Notes under the pieces: generated by a model
Databases searched by the model: none
Seen by the model: the letters and a program-made list of their open reading frames with translations, nothing else
Told to the model about the DNA's origin: nothing
In this document: positions 1-4,998 of the stretch, piece after piece
How the letters are laid out: every line of letters starts with the position of its first letter
Position numbering within the stretch: position 1 is the first letter of the stretch
DNA from: Cyanobacteriota bacterium
Lineage (GTDB): Bacteria; Cyanobacteriota; Cyanobacteriia; Phormidesmidales; Phormidesmidaceae
Direction of reading: 5' to 3'
Assembly (NCBI GenBank): GCA_027619675.1
Contig: JAQCHG010000120.1
Coordinates: 1-6,075, forward strand
Length of the DNA: 6,075 nt
Program-made: the position numbers and the translations under genes

Positions 1-1677
1 CTCATTGACGACAAGAAAGCCCAGCAGAAATCCCTGGAAGTGGATGCCATCACAGAAGATGTGATTCGCCTGCGGGAAGAACTCTCGGACCAAGTGCGCG
101 CCCTGTTTGAACTGAAGGAGATGGCGGCGGCCTACGGGTTCGACATTGGTCGCCCCGCCGCCAACGCCAAGGAAGCCATCCAGTGGCTGTACTTTGGCTA
201 TCTGGGGGCGGTGAAGGAGCAGAACGGCGCGGCCATGTCCCTAGGGCGGGTGTCCACCTTCCTGGATGTGTACTGCGATCGCGATCTCAAGCACGGCATC
301 TTCACCGAGTCGGAAATCCAGGAATTCATCGACCACTTCGTCATGAAGCTGCGGATGGTGCGCTTCCTGCGGACCCCCCAATACAACGAACTGTTTTCCG
401 GCGACCCCACCTGGGTGACGGAATCCATCGGCGGCATGGGCAACGACGGGCGGCCCCTGGTCACCAAAAACAGCTTCCGCTTCCTGCAAACCCTGTACAA
501 CCTAGGTCCGGCACCGGAACCGAACCTGACGGTGTTGTGGTCCGAGCGGTTGCCCCTCAACTTCCGCCGCTTCTGCGCCAAGGTCTCCATCGACACCAGC
601 TCCATCCAGTACGAAAACGACGACCTGATGCGGGAGTATTACGGCGACGACTACGGCATCGCCTGCTGCGTCTCCGGCATGAAGATCGGCAAGCAAATGC
701 AGTTCTTCGGCGCACGGGTGAACCTGGCCAAGGCCCTGCTCTACGCCATCAACGGCGGCAAGGATGAAAAATCTGGCGAGCAAATTGGCCCCGCCTATGC
801 CCCCGTCACCGGGGATGTGCTGGCCTATGACGAGGTGGTGGCGAAGTATGACCTGATGCTGGACTGGTTGGCGAAGGTGTACGTCAACACCCTCAACGTC
901 ATCCACTACATGCACGACAAATACTGCTACGAGCGCATCGAGATGGCGCTCCACGATCGCGATGTGTACCGCACCATGGCCTGCGGCGTGGCGGGGCTAT
1001 CGGTGGTAGCCGATGCCCTCTCCGCCATTAAGCACGGCCAGGTGAAGGTGATTCGCAATGCCGAGGGGCTGGCGGTGGACTATGAAACCAGCGCCGACTA
1101 CCCCGCCTTTGGCAACAATGACGATCGCGTCGATGGCATTGCCGCCGACCTGGTGGAAACCTTCATGAACAAGGTGCGCCAGCACCCCACCTACCGCAAT
1201 GCGGTGCCCACCCAGTCCATCCTCACCATCACCTCCAACGTGGTGTACGGCAAGAAGACCGGCAGTACCCCCGATGGCCGCAAGGCGGGCGAACCCTTTG
1301 CGCCGGGGGCCAACCCCATGCACGGGCGGGATACCAAGGGGGCCATCGCGGCCCTAGAATCGGTGGCGAAACTGCCCTACGAACACGCCCAGGACGGTAT
1401 CTCCTACACCTTCTCCATTGTGCCGGGGGCGCTGGGCAAAACCGAGGGCGATCGCATCGACAACCTGGTCAGCCTGTTGGATGGCTACACCCACGACACG
1501 GGCCACCACATCAACGTCAACGTGCTCAACCGCGAGACGCTGATGGACGCCATGGAGCACCCCGAGGAATATCCTCAACTCACCATCCGGGTGTCGGGCT
1601 ATGCGGTCAACTTCATCAAGCTCACCCGTGAGCAGCAGATGGACGTGATTAGCCGCACCTTCCACGAGCGCATCTAG
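1..1677 (+). CDS. pflB: Pyruvate formate-lyase (formate C-acetyltransferase), 5' end outside window
   Basis: Glycyl-radical enzyme that converts pyruvate and CoA to acetyl-CoA and formate in the cytoplasm under anoxia. The frame is open from base 1 ([13 protein letters not shown]), so the GTG at 40 is internal and not the start. The 558 codons present align by memory with E. coli PflB from about residue 197 onward, so roughly 195 N-terminal residues lie upstream. The adjacent catalytic cysteines are seen in YGIACCVSG (codons at 664-669, equivalent to C418/C419). The radical glycine is in RVSGYAV (codon 1597-1599, equivalent to G734). Other family blocks are [44 protein letters not shown] and [10 protein letters not shown]. 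The loop [16 protein letters not shown] is about five residues shorter than in E. coli, and the Cys-to-Gly distance differs by exactly that amount, so I see no frameshift. The gene ends at TAG, followed by a strong palindrome. Its activase gene pflA lies 1.35 kb downstream, separated by a gene on the other strand. Confidence 0.98.
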   Translation, partial: LIDDKKAQQKSLEVDAITEDVIRLREELSDQVRALFELKEMAAAYGFDIGRPAANAKEAIQWLYFGYLGAVKEQNGAAMSLGRVSTFLDVYCDRDLKHGIFTESEIQEFIDHFVMKLRMVRFLRTPQYNELFSGDPTWVTESIGGMGNDGRPLVTKNSFRFLQTLYNLGPAPEPNLTVLWSERLPLNFRRFCAKVSIDTSSIQYENDDLMREYYGDDYGIACCVSGMKIGKQMQFFGARVNLAKALLYAINGGKDEKSGEQIGPAYAPVTGDVLAYDEVVAKYDLMLDWLAKVYVNTLNVIHYMHDKYCYERIEMALHDRDVYRTMACGVAGLSVVADALSAIKHGQVKVIRNAEGLAVDYETSADYPAFGNNDDRVDGIAADLVETFMNKVRQHPTYRNAVPTQSILTITSNVVYGKKTGSTPDGRKAGEPFAPGANPMHGRDTKGAIAALESVAKLPYEHAQDGISYTFSIVPGALGKTEGDRIDNLVSLLDGYTHDTGHHINVNVLNRETLMDAMEHPEEYPQLTIRVSGYAVNFIKLTREQQMDVISRTFHERI

Positions 1678-1683
1678 CCCTAA

Positions 1684-1721
1684 CAACACCGTGGGCGGCC
1701 CTAGGGCCGCCCACGGTGTTG
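1684..1721. terminator. 38-bp perfect palindrome between convergent genes, probable bidirectional terminator
   Basis: The two 19-base halves are exact reverse complements, from CAACACCGTGGG on the left to CCCACGGTGTTG on the right, with CCTAGG at the centre. It starts 6 bp after the pflB stop and ends 36 bp before the stop of the convergent gene, so a transcript from either side would form a long G+C-rich hairpin. Neither side has a clear T-tract (GAGGGATGAC follows on the + strand), so it is not a textbook intrinsic terminator. Termination or 3'-end protection is inferred from its position and stability. Confidence 0.75.
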
Positions 1722-1757
1722 GAGGGATGACGTTCTGCCGTTGGTGCTGAGAATGCG

Positions 1758-2123
1758 CTAGAACCCGTAGTCTGAATCGGTCCAGGTTTCACAGGTGGAG
1801 GCGCGGCAGTCCACCATAAAGACCTCGATGAGAAAAGAGCCTTCGTAGGGGGCCGTCACGATGGGGTAAGCATCCAGCAACGTATCGGAAGCCACCAGAT
1901 CCCCTGAAACGGCGTCATACAGGTAGATATCCAGGTCTAAACAGTTGTCATCGCAGGCGCTATACACGTTTTCATCCGCAAACAGATAGCCCTCGTAGGT
2001 CACGGACTCGCCGCTGCTGAGCCAATCACTGCGGGATTGGGCCTGGGCCATGCCCGCACTACCCACCACCGCGATCGCCCCTAGGGTGAGGGCTGCTGTG
2101 CTTTTCCAACCAATGTTCACCAT
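1758..2123 (-). CDS. Small secreted four-cysteine protein, PPC-like beta-sandwich type
   Basis: A 121-residue protein of unknown function. The start at 2123 is preferred over the ATG 36 bp upstream (2159) because it has a GGGAG site 10 nt before it and gives a clean signal peptide: MVNIGWK, then a hydrophobic stretch TAALTLGAIAVVGSAG, then a cleavage site AQA|QS near residue 28. The mature part is about 93 residues, acidic, and predicted largely beta. It has two cysteine pairs, C57/C61 (ACDDNC) and C106/C111 (DCRASTC), around the core DLDIYLYDAVSGDLVASDTL. From memory this arrangement (CxxxC followed by DLDLxLYD, then a second Cys pair after a beta-strand) recurs in exported bacterial proteins resembling pre-peptidase C-terminal domains. 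The cysteines would be expected to form disulfides in the periplasm. The gene is convergent to pflB and divergent from the radical SAM gene, with no obvious metabolic link to either. The family assignment is tentative, but secretion and coding status are well supported. Confidence 0.75.
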   Translation of the reverse strand: MVNIGWKSTAALTLGAIAVVGSAGMAQAQSRSDWLSSGESVTYEGYLFADENVYSACDDNCLDLDIYLYDAVSGDLVASDTLLDAYPIVTAPYEGSFLIEVFMVDCRASTCETWTDSDYGF

Positions 2124-2133
2124 CGTTCTTATC

Positions 2134-2138
2134 TCCCA
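2134..2138 (-). promoter_or_regulatory. Ribosome binding site for the secreted protein
   Basis: GGGAG on the minus strand, 10 nt before the ATG at 2123-2121. It decides the start, because the upstream ATG at 2159 has no comparable purine-rich site and would place twelve extra residues before the signal peptide. Confidence 0.6.
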
Positions 2139-2207
2139 AATGCCATGGAATCGGAACATAACCGCTTGGATGCACCGCCGGGGGCGGGGGCTGACCCAGT
2201 CAGTTAC

Positions 2208-2229
2208 TCAATGCGTCGTCAATGCGACT
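2208..2229. promoter_or_regulatory. Tandem 11-bp direct repeat in the divergent intergenic region
   Basis: TCAATGCGTCG (2208-2218) is followed immediately by TCAATGCGACT (2219-2229). The first eight bases are identical and nine of eleven match overall. A spacing of one helical turn is typical of operators bound by tandem dimers of OmpR/PhoB-type response regulators. The repeat is 85 bp upstream of the minus-strand gene start and about 130 bp upstream of the radical SAM gene. An operator role is inference. A short inverted repeat, ACTGAG (2227-2232) and CTCAGT (2245-2250), overlaps its right edge. Confidence 0.35.
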
Positions 2230-2312
2230 GAGGACCTGATGCCTCTCAGTGGATATACAAGGTCACCTCAGGATCTTCTGAAACCCTTACATCTCAAAGC
2301 TAGCCTGCCCTT

Positions 2313-2341
2313 TTTAGAGCCGCCATTCCCGCCGATAAAGT
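2313..2341 (+). promoter_or_regulatory. Candidate sigma-70-type promoter for the NrdG-like/pflA pair
   Basis: TTTAGA at 2313-2318 and TAAAGT at 2336-2341 are separated by 17 bp and match the -35 and -10 consensus at four of six positions each. They lie in the only A+T-rich patch before the gene. The predicted leader would be very short, about 13 nt, with no Shine-Dalgarno site (TTACCACCAGTT precedes the ATG). TTTAAT at 2341-2346 is an alternative -10. I saw no clear FNR/CRP-type palindrome here. Confidence 0.3.
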
Positions 2342-2360
2342 TTAATTTTTACCACCAGTT

Positions 2361-2996
2361 ATGAAACATTTTTTACCCCATCCCTACGAAGGTCACCCAC
2401 AAATCCCGCCAGGGTATCTGAACCTGATGGGCACGGTGGCCCAATCCACCGTCAATGGTCCGGGCTGCCGCGCCGTTGTTTGGGTGCAGGGCTGTGCCCG
2501 CGCCTGTGGGGGGTGTTTTAACCCCGCCTCCTGGCCCTTTGAGATCAATCAGCTCATGGCTGTGGATGAGCTGGTGGCCACCATCCTGGCGGAACCCAGC
2601 CACGAAGGGGTGACCTTTTCTGGCGGGGAACCCTTTTGGCAGGCCCCAGCCTTAGCGGCGGTGGCCCGTCAGGTAAAGGCAGCGGGGCTGAATGTGATGT
2701 CCTTTAGCGGCTTTACCCTGGAGGAACTGCGCAGCGATCGCGCCCCCACCGGGGCAGCGGAGTTGCTGGATCAGCTAGACCTGCTGATCGACGGCCCCTA
2801 CCTGCAAACCCAGGCCATCAACGACCCCACCTCCCCGGTGTCCTCCCGCAATCAACGGGTGCGGGTGTTTAACCCGGCATTGCGCGATCGCATCACCTGG
2901 GCCAGCGATCAGATTGAAATCCACGTCCTCAAAGACGGCAGCCGCATCATCACCGGGTACCTAGGCGGCCTCGTCCCCAACGGGGAATGGGTTTAA
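2361..2996 (+). CDS. NrdG-type radical SAM activase-like protein
   Basis: A 211-residue radical SAM protein of the short glycyl-radical-activase type. The cluster motif CxxxCxxC is at C45, C49 and C52 (QGCARACGGCFN), preceded by VNGPGCRAVVWVQG and followed by the SAM-binding SGGEP at 87-91. The spelling GCFNPASW after the cluster resembles anaerobic ribonucleotide reductase activase NrdG more than PflA (YCHN). NrdG proteins are usually 150-175 residues. Here there is a 20-residue N-terminal leader and a longer C-terminal part ending QIEIHVLKDGSRIITGYLGG. From memory, similar proteins are widespread in cyanobacteria as uncharacterised radical SAM or Fer4_12 proteins. No NrdD or second glycyl-radical enzyme is visible in the window, so the substrate is unknown. 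Candidates are a distant NrdD, PflB itself or another protein. The ATG at 2361 lacks a Shine-Dalgarno site, and the internal Met23 is an alternative start. It is probably co-transcribed with pflA, 35 bp downstream. Confidence 0.85.
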   Translation: MKHFLPHPYEGHPQIPPGYLNLMGTVAQSTVNGPGCRAVVWVQGCARACGGCFNPASWPFEINQLMAVDELVATILAEPSHEGVTFSGGEPFWQAPALAAVARQVKAAGLNVMSFSGFTLEELRSDRAPTGAAELLDQLDLLIDGPYLQTQAINDPTSPVSSRNQRVRVFNPALRDRITWASDQIEIHVLKDGSRIITGYLGGLVPNGEWV

Positions 2997-3030
2997 TCCA
3001 AAAATCGCAAATCCAAAATCCAAAATCCCC
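2996..3030 (+). repeat. Short ATCCAAA heptamer repeat filling the gap before pflA
   Basis: Exact heptamers ATCCAAA lie at 2996-3002, 3011-3017 and 3018-3024. A degenerate unit ATCGCAA is at 3004-3010 (one extra A before it), and a partial unit ATCCCC is at 3025-3030. The array begins on the last base of the upstream stop codon and ends one base before the pflA ATG. Intergenic heptamer repeats of this kind (STRR/LTRR classes) are known in cyanobacteria. Its placement means pflA has no Shine-Dalgarno site, because the bases just before the ATG are pyrimidine-rich (ATCCCCT). Confidence 0.7.
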
Positions 3031-3031
3031 T

Positions 3032-3760
3032 ATGACCACCGGACGTATCCATTCCATCGAAACCTGCGGCACCGTTGACGGGCCGGGGCTGCGGTTTGTC
3101 ATTTTTACCCAGGGCTGCCCGCTGCGGTGCCTCTACTGCCATAACCCCGACTGCCGCCACCCCGAAGACGGTCGCGAGGTGACGGTGGATGAACTGATTA
3201 CGGAAGTCAAAAAGTACCGCAGCTACCTGCGCCACGGCGGCGTCACCGTCACCGGGGGGGAACCGTTGATGCAGCCCCAATTTGTGCAAGAGATTCTGCA
3301 ACGGTGTCAGACCTTGGGGCTCCACACGGCTTTGGACACCTCTGGCTATGTGCCCCTAGAGGCGGCCAAACCTGTGGTGGATCATGCCGACTTGGTGTTG
3401 CTAGACATCAAATCCTATAACCCTGACCTCTATCGCCAGGTCACCCAGGTCAGCTTGGAGCCCACCCTGCGGTTTGCCCAATATTTGGCGGATATCGGTA
3501 AACCCGCCTGGATTCGCTTTGTGCTGGTGCCAGGGCTGACCGACCCCGTCGCCAATGTGGAGGGGCTGGCCAATTTTGTCGCCACCCTGGGCAATGTGGA
3601 GCGGGTGGAGGTGCTGCCCTTCCACCAGATGGGGGCCTACAAGTGGGAGCAGTTGGGCTATGACTATGCCCTCAAGGACACCGCCCCCCCCAGCCCAGAA
3701 CTGGTGCGGGCAACGGTAGCCCGGTTTGCTGAGCGGGGGTTGACCACGGTGGGGCCTTAG
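3032..3760 (+). CDS. pflA: Pyruvate formate-lyase-activating enzyme
   Basis: Radical SAM enzyme that reductively cleaves SAM to a 5'-deoxyadenosyl radical and abstracts hydrogen from the radical glycine of PflB. The 242-residue product is close to the 246 of E. coli PflA and similar throughout: GRIHSIETCGTVDGPGLRF at 4-22, the cluster motif CPLRCLYCHN with C29, C33 and C36, TGGEP at 74-78, then LDTSGY, LVLLDIKSYN, WIRFVLVPGLTD and VEVLPFHQMGAYKW. I chose the ATG at 3032 because the E. coli-like N-terminus (GRIHS) begins three residues later. The ATG at 2987 would overlap the upstream gene and add 15 residues encoded by the heptamer repeat. It follows the NrdG-like gene after a 35-bp spacer and is probably in the same transcript. 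The stop is embedded in a G-rich stretch. No diagnostic residue is missing. Confidence 0.96.
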   Translation: MTTGRIHSIETCGTVDGPGLRFVIFTQGCPLRCLYCHNPDCRHPEDGREVTVDELITEVKKYRSYLRHGGVTVTGGEPLMQPQFVQEILQRCQTLGLHTALDTSGYVPLEAAKPVVDHADLVLLDIKSYNPDLYRQVTQVSLEPTLRFAQYLADIGKPAWIRFVLVPGLTDPVANVEGLANFVATLGNVERVEVLPFHQMGAYKWEQLGYDYALKDTAPPSPELVRATVARFAERGLTTVGP

Positions 3761-3776
3761 GGGTCAGGGCTTGGGG
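3751..3776 (+). other. Predicted G-quadruplex motif spanning the pflA stop codon
   Basis: Four runs of three or four G on the coding strand, GGGG (3751-3754), GGGG (3760-3763), GGG (3767-3769) and GGGG (3773-3776), are joined by loops of 5, 3 and 3 nt. This satisfies the usual G3+N1-7 rule. The pflA TAG is at 3758-3760, so the motif would form in the mRNA at the end of the reading frame. Folding and function are inferred from the pattern only. Confidence 0.5.
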
Positions 3777-3789
3777 CTGTTTTCCTGCT

Positions 3790-3810
3790 GGGGAGGGAAA
3801 TGGGAGCGGG
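3790..3810 (+). other. Second predicted G-quadruplex motif after pflA
   Basis: GGGG, GGG, GGG and GGG are joined by loops A, AAAT and AGC. The motif lies 13 nt after the first and is followed by a further GGGGG at 3817-3821. The stretch from 3751 to 3821 is strikingly G-rich on the coding strand and, past the stop, is under no coding constraint that I can see. Confidence 0.5.
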
Positions 3811-3830
3811 ACCTGAGGGGGACATTTGTA

Positions 3831-3867
3831 GGGCGATCGCCCCAGTCCGGTAGCCCTTTGGGGCGAT
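3831..3867 (+). promoter_or_regulatory. Two mutually exclusive hairpins upstream of the unrecognised gene
   Basis: GGGCGATCGCCC (3831-3842) is a perfect 12-bp palindrome built on a HIP1 site. Part of it, ATCGCCCCA (3836-3844), is also the exact complement of TGGGGCGAT (3859-3867) across a 14-nt loop. The two folds cannot form together. The second would bury the ATG at 3866, which argues against that codon as the start of the next gene. It could act as a terminator or attenuator after pflA. No T-tract follows, so function is inference. Confidence 0.35.
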
Positions 3868-3907
3868 GGCATCCCTCCGAAAACTGCCTAGGCTAAAACT
3901 AGACGCT

Positions 3908-4318
3908 ATGAGCGAGGTATTTAGCCCTTTTATGAATACGCAGAACACGCAGAATACGCAATCCTCCCCAACCGGAAGTCAACCCGAATCCCAACCACCC
4001 ATTCAGCAACCCTTAACCCCTGAACAGGTATCGCCAGAACAGGTAGAAGCCCACAAGGTCGCCCTGCACAACGGTGACCCTACCCTAAATCCGGGGGACA
4101 TCATTGATCGGGACATGACCCTAGCGGAAAAGGCCCAACAGGTGGCGGTGAATGTGGCGGATATCACTGGGGAAAAAGTGGTAGTACCCACCTATTTCAT
4201 TGTGGATGATCCCCAGGAGGGTCGTAAGGCATTGCATCACATCAAGGATGCTGAAGAAATTTCTGATGTGATTCGTCAGGCCAGAATGAATGAAGCGGGT
4301 GAGCGCACCTGGTGGTAA
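3908..4318 (+). CDS. Conserved-looking small protein of unknown function
   Basis: I do not recognise this gene. From the ATG at 3908 it encodes 136 residues. The ATGs at 3866 (150 residues) and 3932 (128 residues) are alternatives and none has a convincing Shine-Dalgarno site; a GAGG lies 14 nt before 3932. The N-terminal 45 or so residues are low-complexity and rich in Q, P, T, S and N, beginning with (NTQ)3 and containing LTPEQVSPEQVE. The rest looks folded: NPGDIIDRDMTLAEKAQQVA, then VADITGEKVVVPTYFIVDDPQEG, then a likely helix with KDAEEISDVIRQARMNEAG, ending RTWW. There are no cysteines, signal peptide or membrane segment, so it is probably soluble and cytoplasmic. It sits between pflA and the OsmC gene with spacers of about 147 and 237 bp, so its operon membership is unclear. 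Codon use resembles its neighbours. Confidence 0.7.
   Translation: MSEVFSPFMNTQNTQNTQSSPTGSQPESQPPIQQPLTPEQVSPEQVEAHKVALHNGDPTLNPGDIIDRDMTLAEKAQQVAVNVADITGEKVVVPTYFIVDDPQEGRKALHHIKDAEEISDVIRQARMNEAGERTWW
3935..3961 (+). repeat. Three in-frame 9-bp repeats encoding (NTQ)3
   Basis: AATACGCAG, AACACGCAG and AATACGCAA are consecutive and differ only at third codon positions. They encode Asn-Thr-Gln three times at the disordered N-terminus of the unrecognised protein, directly after the ATG at 3932. This is typical of slippage-prone linker sequence. Confidence 0.7.
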
Positions 4319-4319
4319 T

Positions 4320-4357
4320 TGCACCCCCGTCATGGGGGCATTCTCTAATAGGAGAGA
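4320..4357 (+). terminator. Pair of small hairpins after the unrecognised gene
   Basis: CCCCC (4324-4328) and GGGGG (4334-4338) enclose the loop GTCAT and are followed by the moderately T-rich CATTCTCTAATA. A second stem, TCTCT (4342-4346) with AGAGA (4353-4357), follows immediately. The first lies 5 bp after the stop at 4318, where a terminator would be expected. Stems are short and there is no continuous T-tract, so the call is tentative. Confidence 0.4.
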
Positions 4358-4368
4358 TAGTTGGGCTT

Positions 4369-4386
4369 GGGGGGCGATCGCTCCCC
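4369..4386. other. HIP1-centred inverted repeat
   Basis: A near-perfect palindrome of the form GGGG-G-GCGATCGC-T-CCCC, in which only the G/T pair flanking the HIP1 core is mismatched (G.U in RNA). It lies in the 237-bp non-coding stretch between the unrecognised gene and the OsmC gene. I see no clear promoter in the rest of that stretch. Confidence 0.4.
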
Positions 4387-4543
4387 AGGTCTAGGCTTGA
4401 TGGGGCAATTTTCTCTACACAAAAACTTTGAGCTTTCCTAAAGGCTGAGGGCTAGACTTGGAAGGCACGCTAGCCTAAATGTGATGCCTGGGATTGCATC
4501 GGCTTTAGTGCCCCTAAGGCGGATTCTTTCCGAGGTATTGAGT

Positions 4544-4548
4544 AGGAG
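4544..4548 (+). promoter_or_regulatory. Shine-Dalgarno site of the OsmC gene
   Basis: AGGAG lies 7 nt before the ATG at 4556. It fixes the start there rather than at the in-frame GTG/ATG at 4481-4486, which has no such site and would add 25 residues unlike the family. Confidence 0.8.
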
Positions 4549-4555
4549 CATTCCC

Positions 4556-4963
4556 ATGCAAATTCATGTCTATCACGAAGGCAAGCTGCGGTTTCGTGCT
4601 TGTGCTCGGGGGCATTCTAGCTGGGCCGACCAGCCCTTTGCCCTGAATGGACAGGATTCTGGCATGACCCCAACGGAATGGCTACTGGCGGCCCTGGGCA
4701 GTTGCATGGGCATGGCTGCTGTAAGGTATCTAGACAAGCAAAATCTGAACTCCCAAGGGCTGCAATTGTCGTTGCGGGCGGATGTGGAACATGGGGCTGT
4801 GAACGCAGCGACTATCCACGTTCATGTGGTGCTAGAAGCAGCACTTAACTCCCAGCAGCGCCAGCAGCTAAAAACGGCTTTAAATCAGTGTGAATTGTTT
4901 CGGATCTTGCAGCACCCTCCCCACATTAAAACTGAAATCCTGGCGTCGTTGCCCCAACCCTAG
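4556..4963 (+). CDS. OsmC/Ohr-family protein, probable thiol peroxidase
   Basis: A 135-residue cytoplasmic protein of the OsmC fold. Members with both cysteines reduce organic or hydrogen peroxides using a peroxidatic and a resolving thiol. The family signature is MTPTEWLLAALGSCMGMAAV, with candidate catalytic Glu41 and peroxidatic Cys50. The second cysteine is Cys112 in LNQCELFRILQHPPHIKTEI. The N-terminal strand IHVYHEGKLRFRA and basic residues there suit the fold. The length is normal for the short YhfA/OsmC-like branch (130-145 residues). Substrate is not predictable, and osmC versus ohr cannot be assigned by eye, so no symbol is given. The gene ends 35 bp before adhE on the same strand, which suggests co-transcription. 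A peroxide-detoxifying protein beside oxygen-sensitive fermentation enzymes would make sense, but that is inference. Confidence 0.85.
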   Translation: MQIHVYHEGKLRFRACARGHSSWADQPFALNGQDSGMTPTEWLLAALGSCMGMAAVRYLDKQNLNSQGLQLSLRADVEHGAVNAATIHVHVVLEAALNSQQRQQLKTALNQCELFRILQHPPHIKTEILASLPQP

Positions 4964-4986
4964 ACCGATATCCAGCACACACAACC

Positions 4987-4992
4987 GGAGGT
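4987..4992 (+). promoter_or_regulatory. Strong Shine-Dalgarno site of adhE
   Basis: GGAGGT sits 6 nt before the ATG at 4999, the best ribosome binding site in the window. It contrasts with the NrdG-like and pflA genes, which have none. Confidence 0.85.
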
Positions 4993-4998
4993 CAGGTC

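Noticed and set aside
183..767. Long overlapping frame on the + strand inside pflB (194 codons)
   Set aside because: Arg/Pro/His-rich shadow of pflB in G+C-rich DNA. The pflB frame is unmistakable and this one shows no domain or ribosome site.
502..954. Antisense frame inside pflB (150 codons), with similar ones at 198-605, 997-1323 and 1354-1689
   Set aside because: Val/His/Gly-rich antisense shadows of a conserved enzyme, with no independent evidence of coding.
2227..2250. Inverted repeat ACTGAG/CTCAGT as an intrinsic terminator or regulator site
   Set aside because: Only 6 bp with a 12-nt loop and no T-tract, which is within chance for a 237-bp region.
2050..2364. Frame on the + strand overlapping the secreted-protein gene and the intergenic region
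   Set aside because: Runs antisense to the signal-peptide gene, with no ribosome site and no recognisable sequence. It would also overlap the next gene start.
2987..3031. Upstream ATG for pflA at 2987
   Set aside because: Would overlap the preceding gene and translate the heptamer repeat. PflA homology starts just after the ATG at 3032.
240..3892. CCTAGG hexamer occurring six times (240, 501, 1700, 2080, 2960, 3887)
   Set aside because: Only about three times the chance expectation by rough estimate. Most copies are in coding sequence and no pattern of position was seen.
4481..4555. N-terminal extension of the OsmC protein from 4481
   Set aside because: No ribosome site and no family similarity, while AGGAG at 4544 points to the ATG at 4556.
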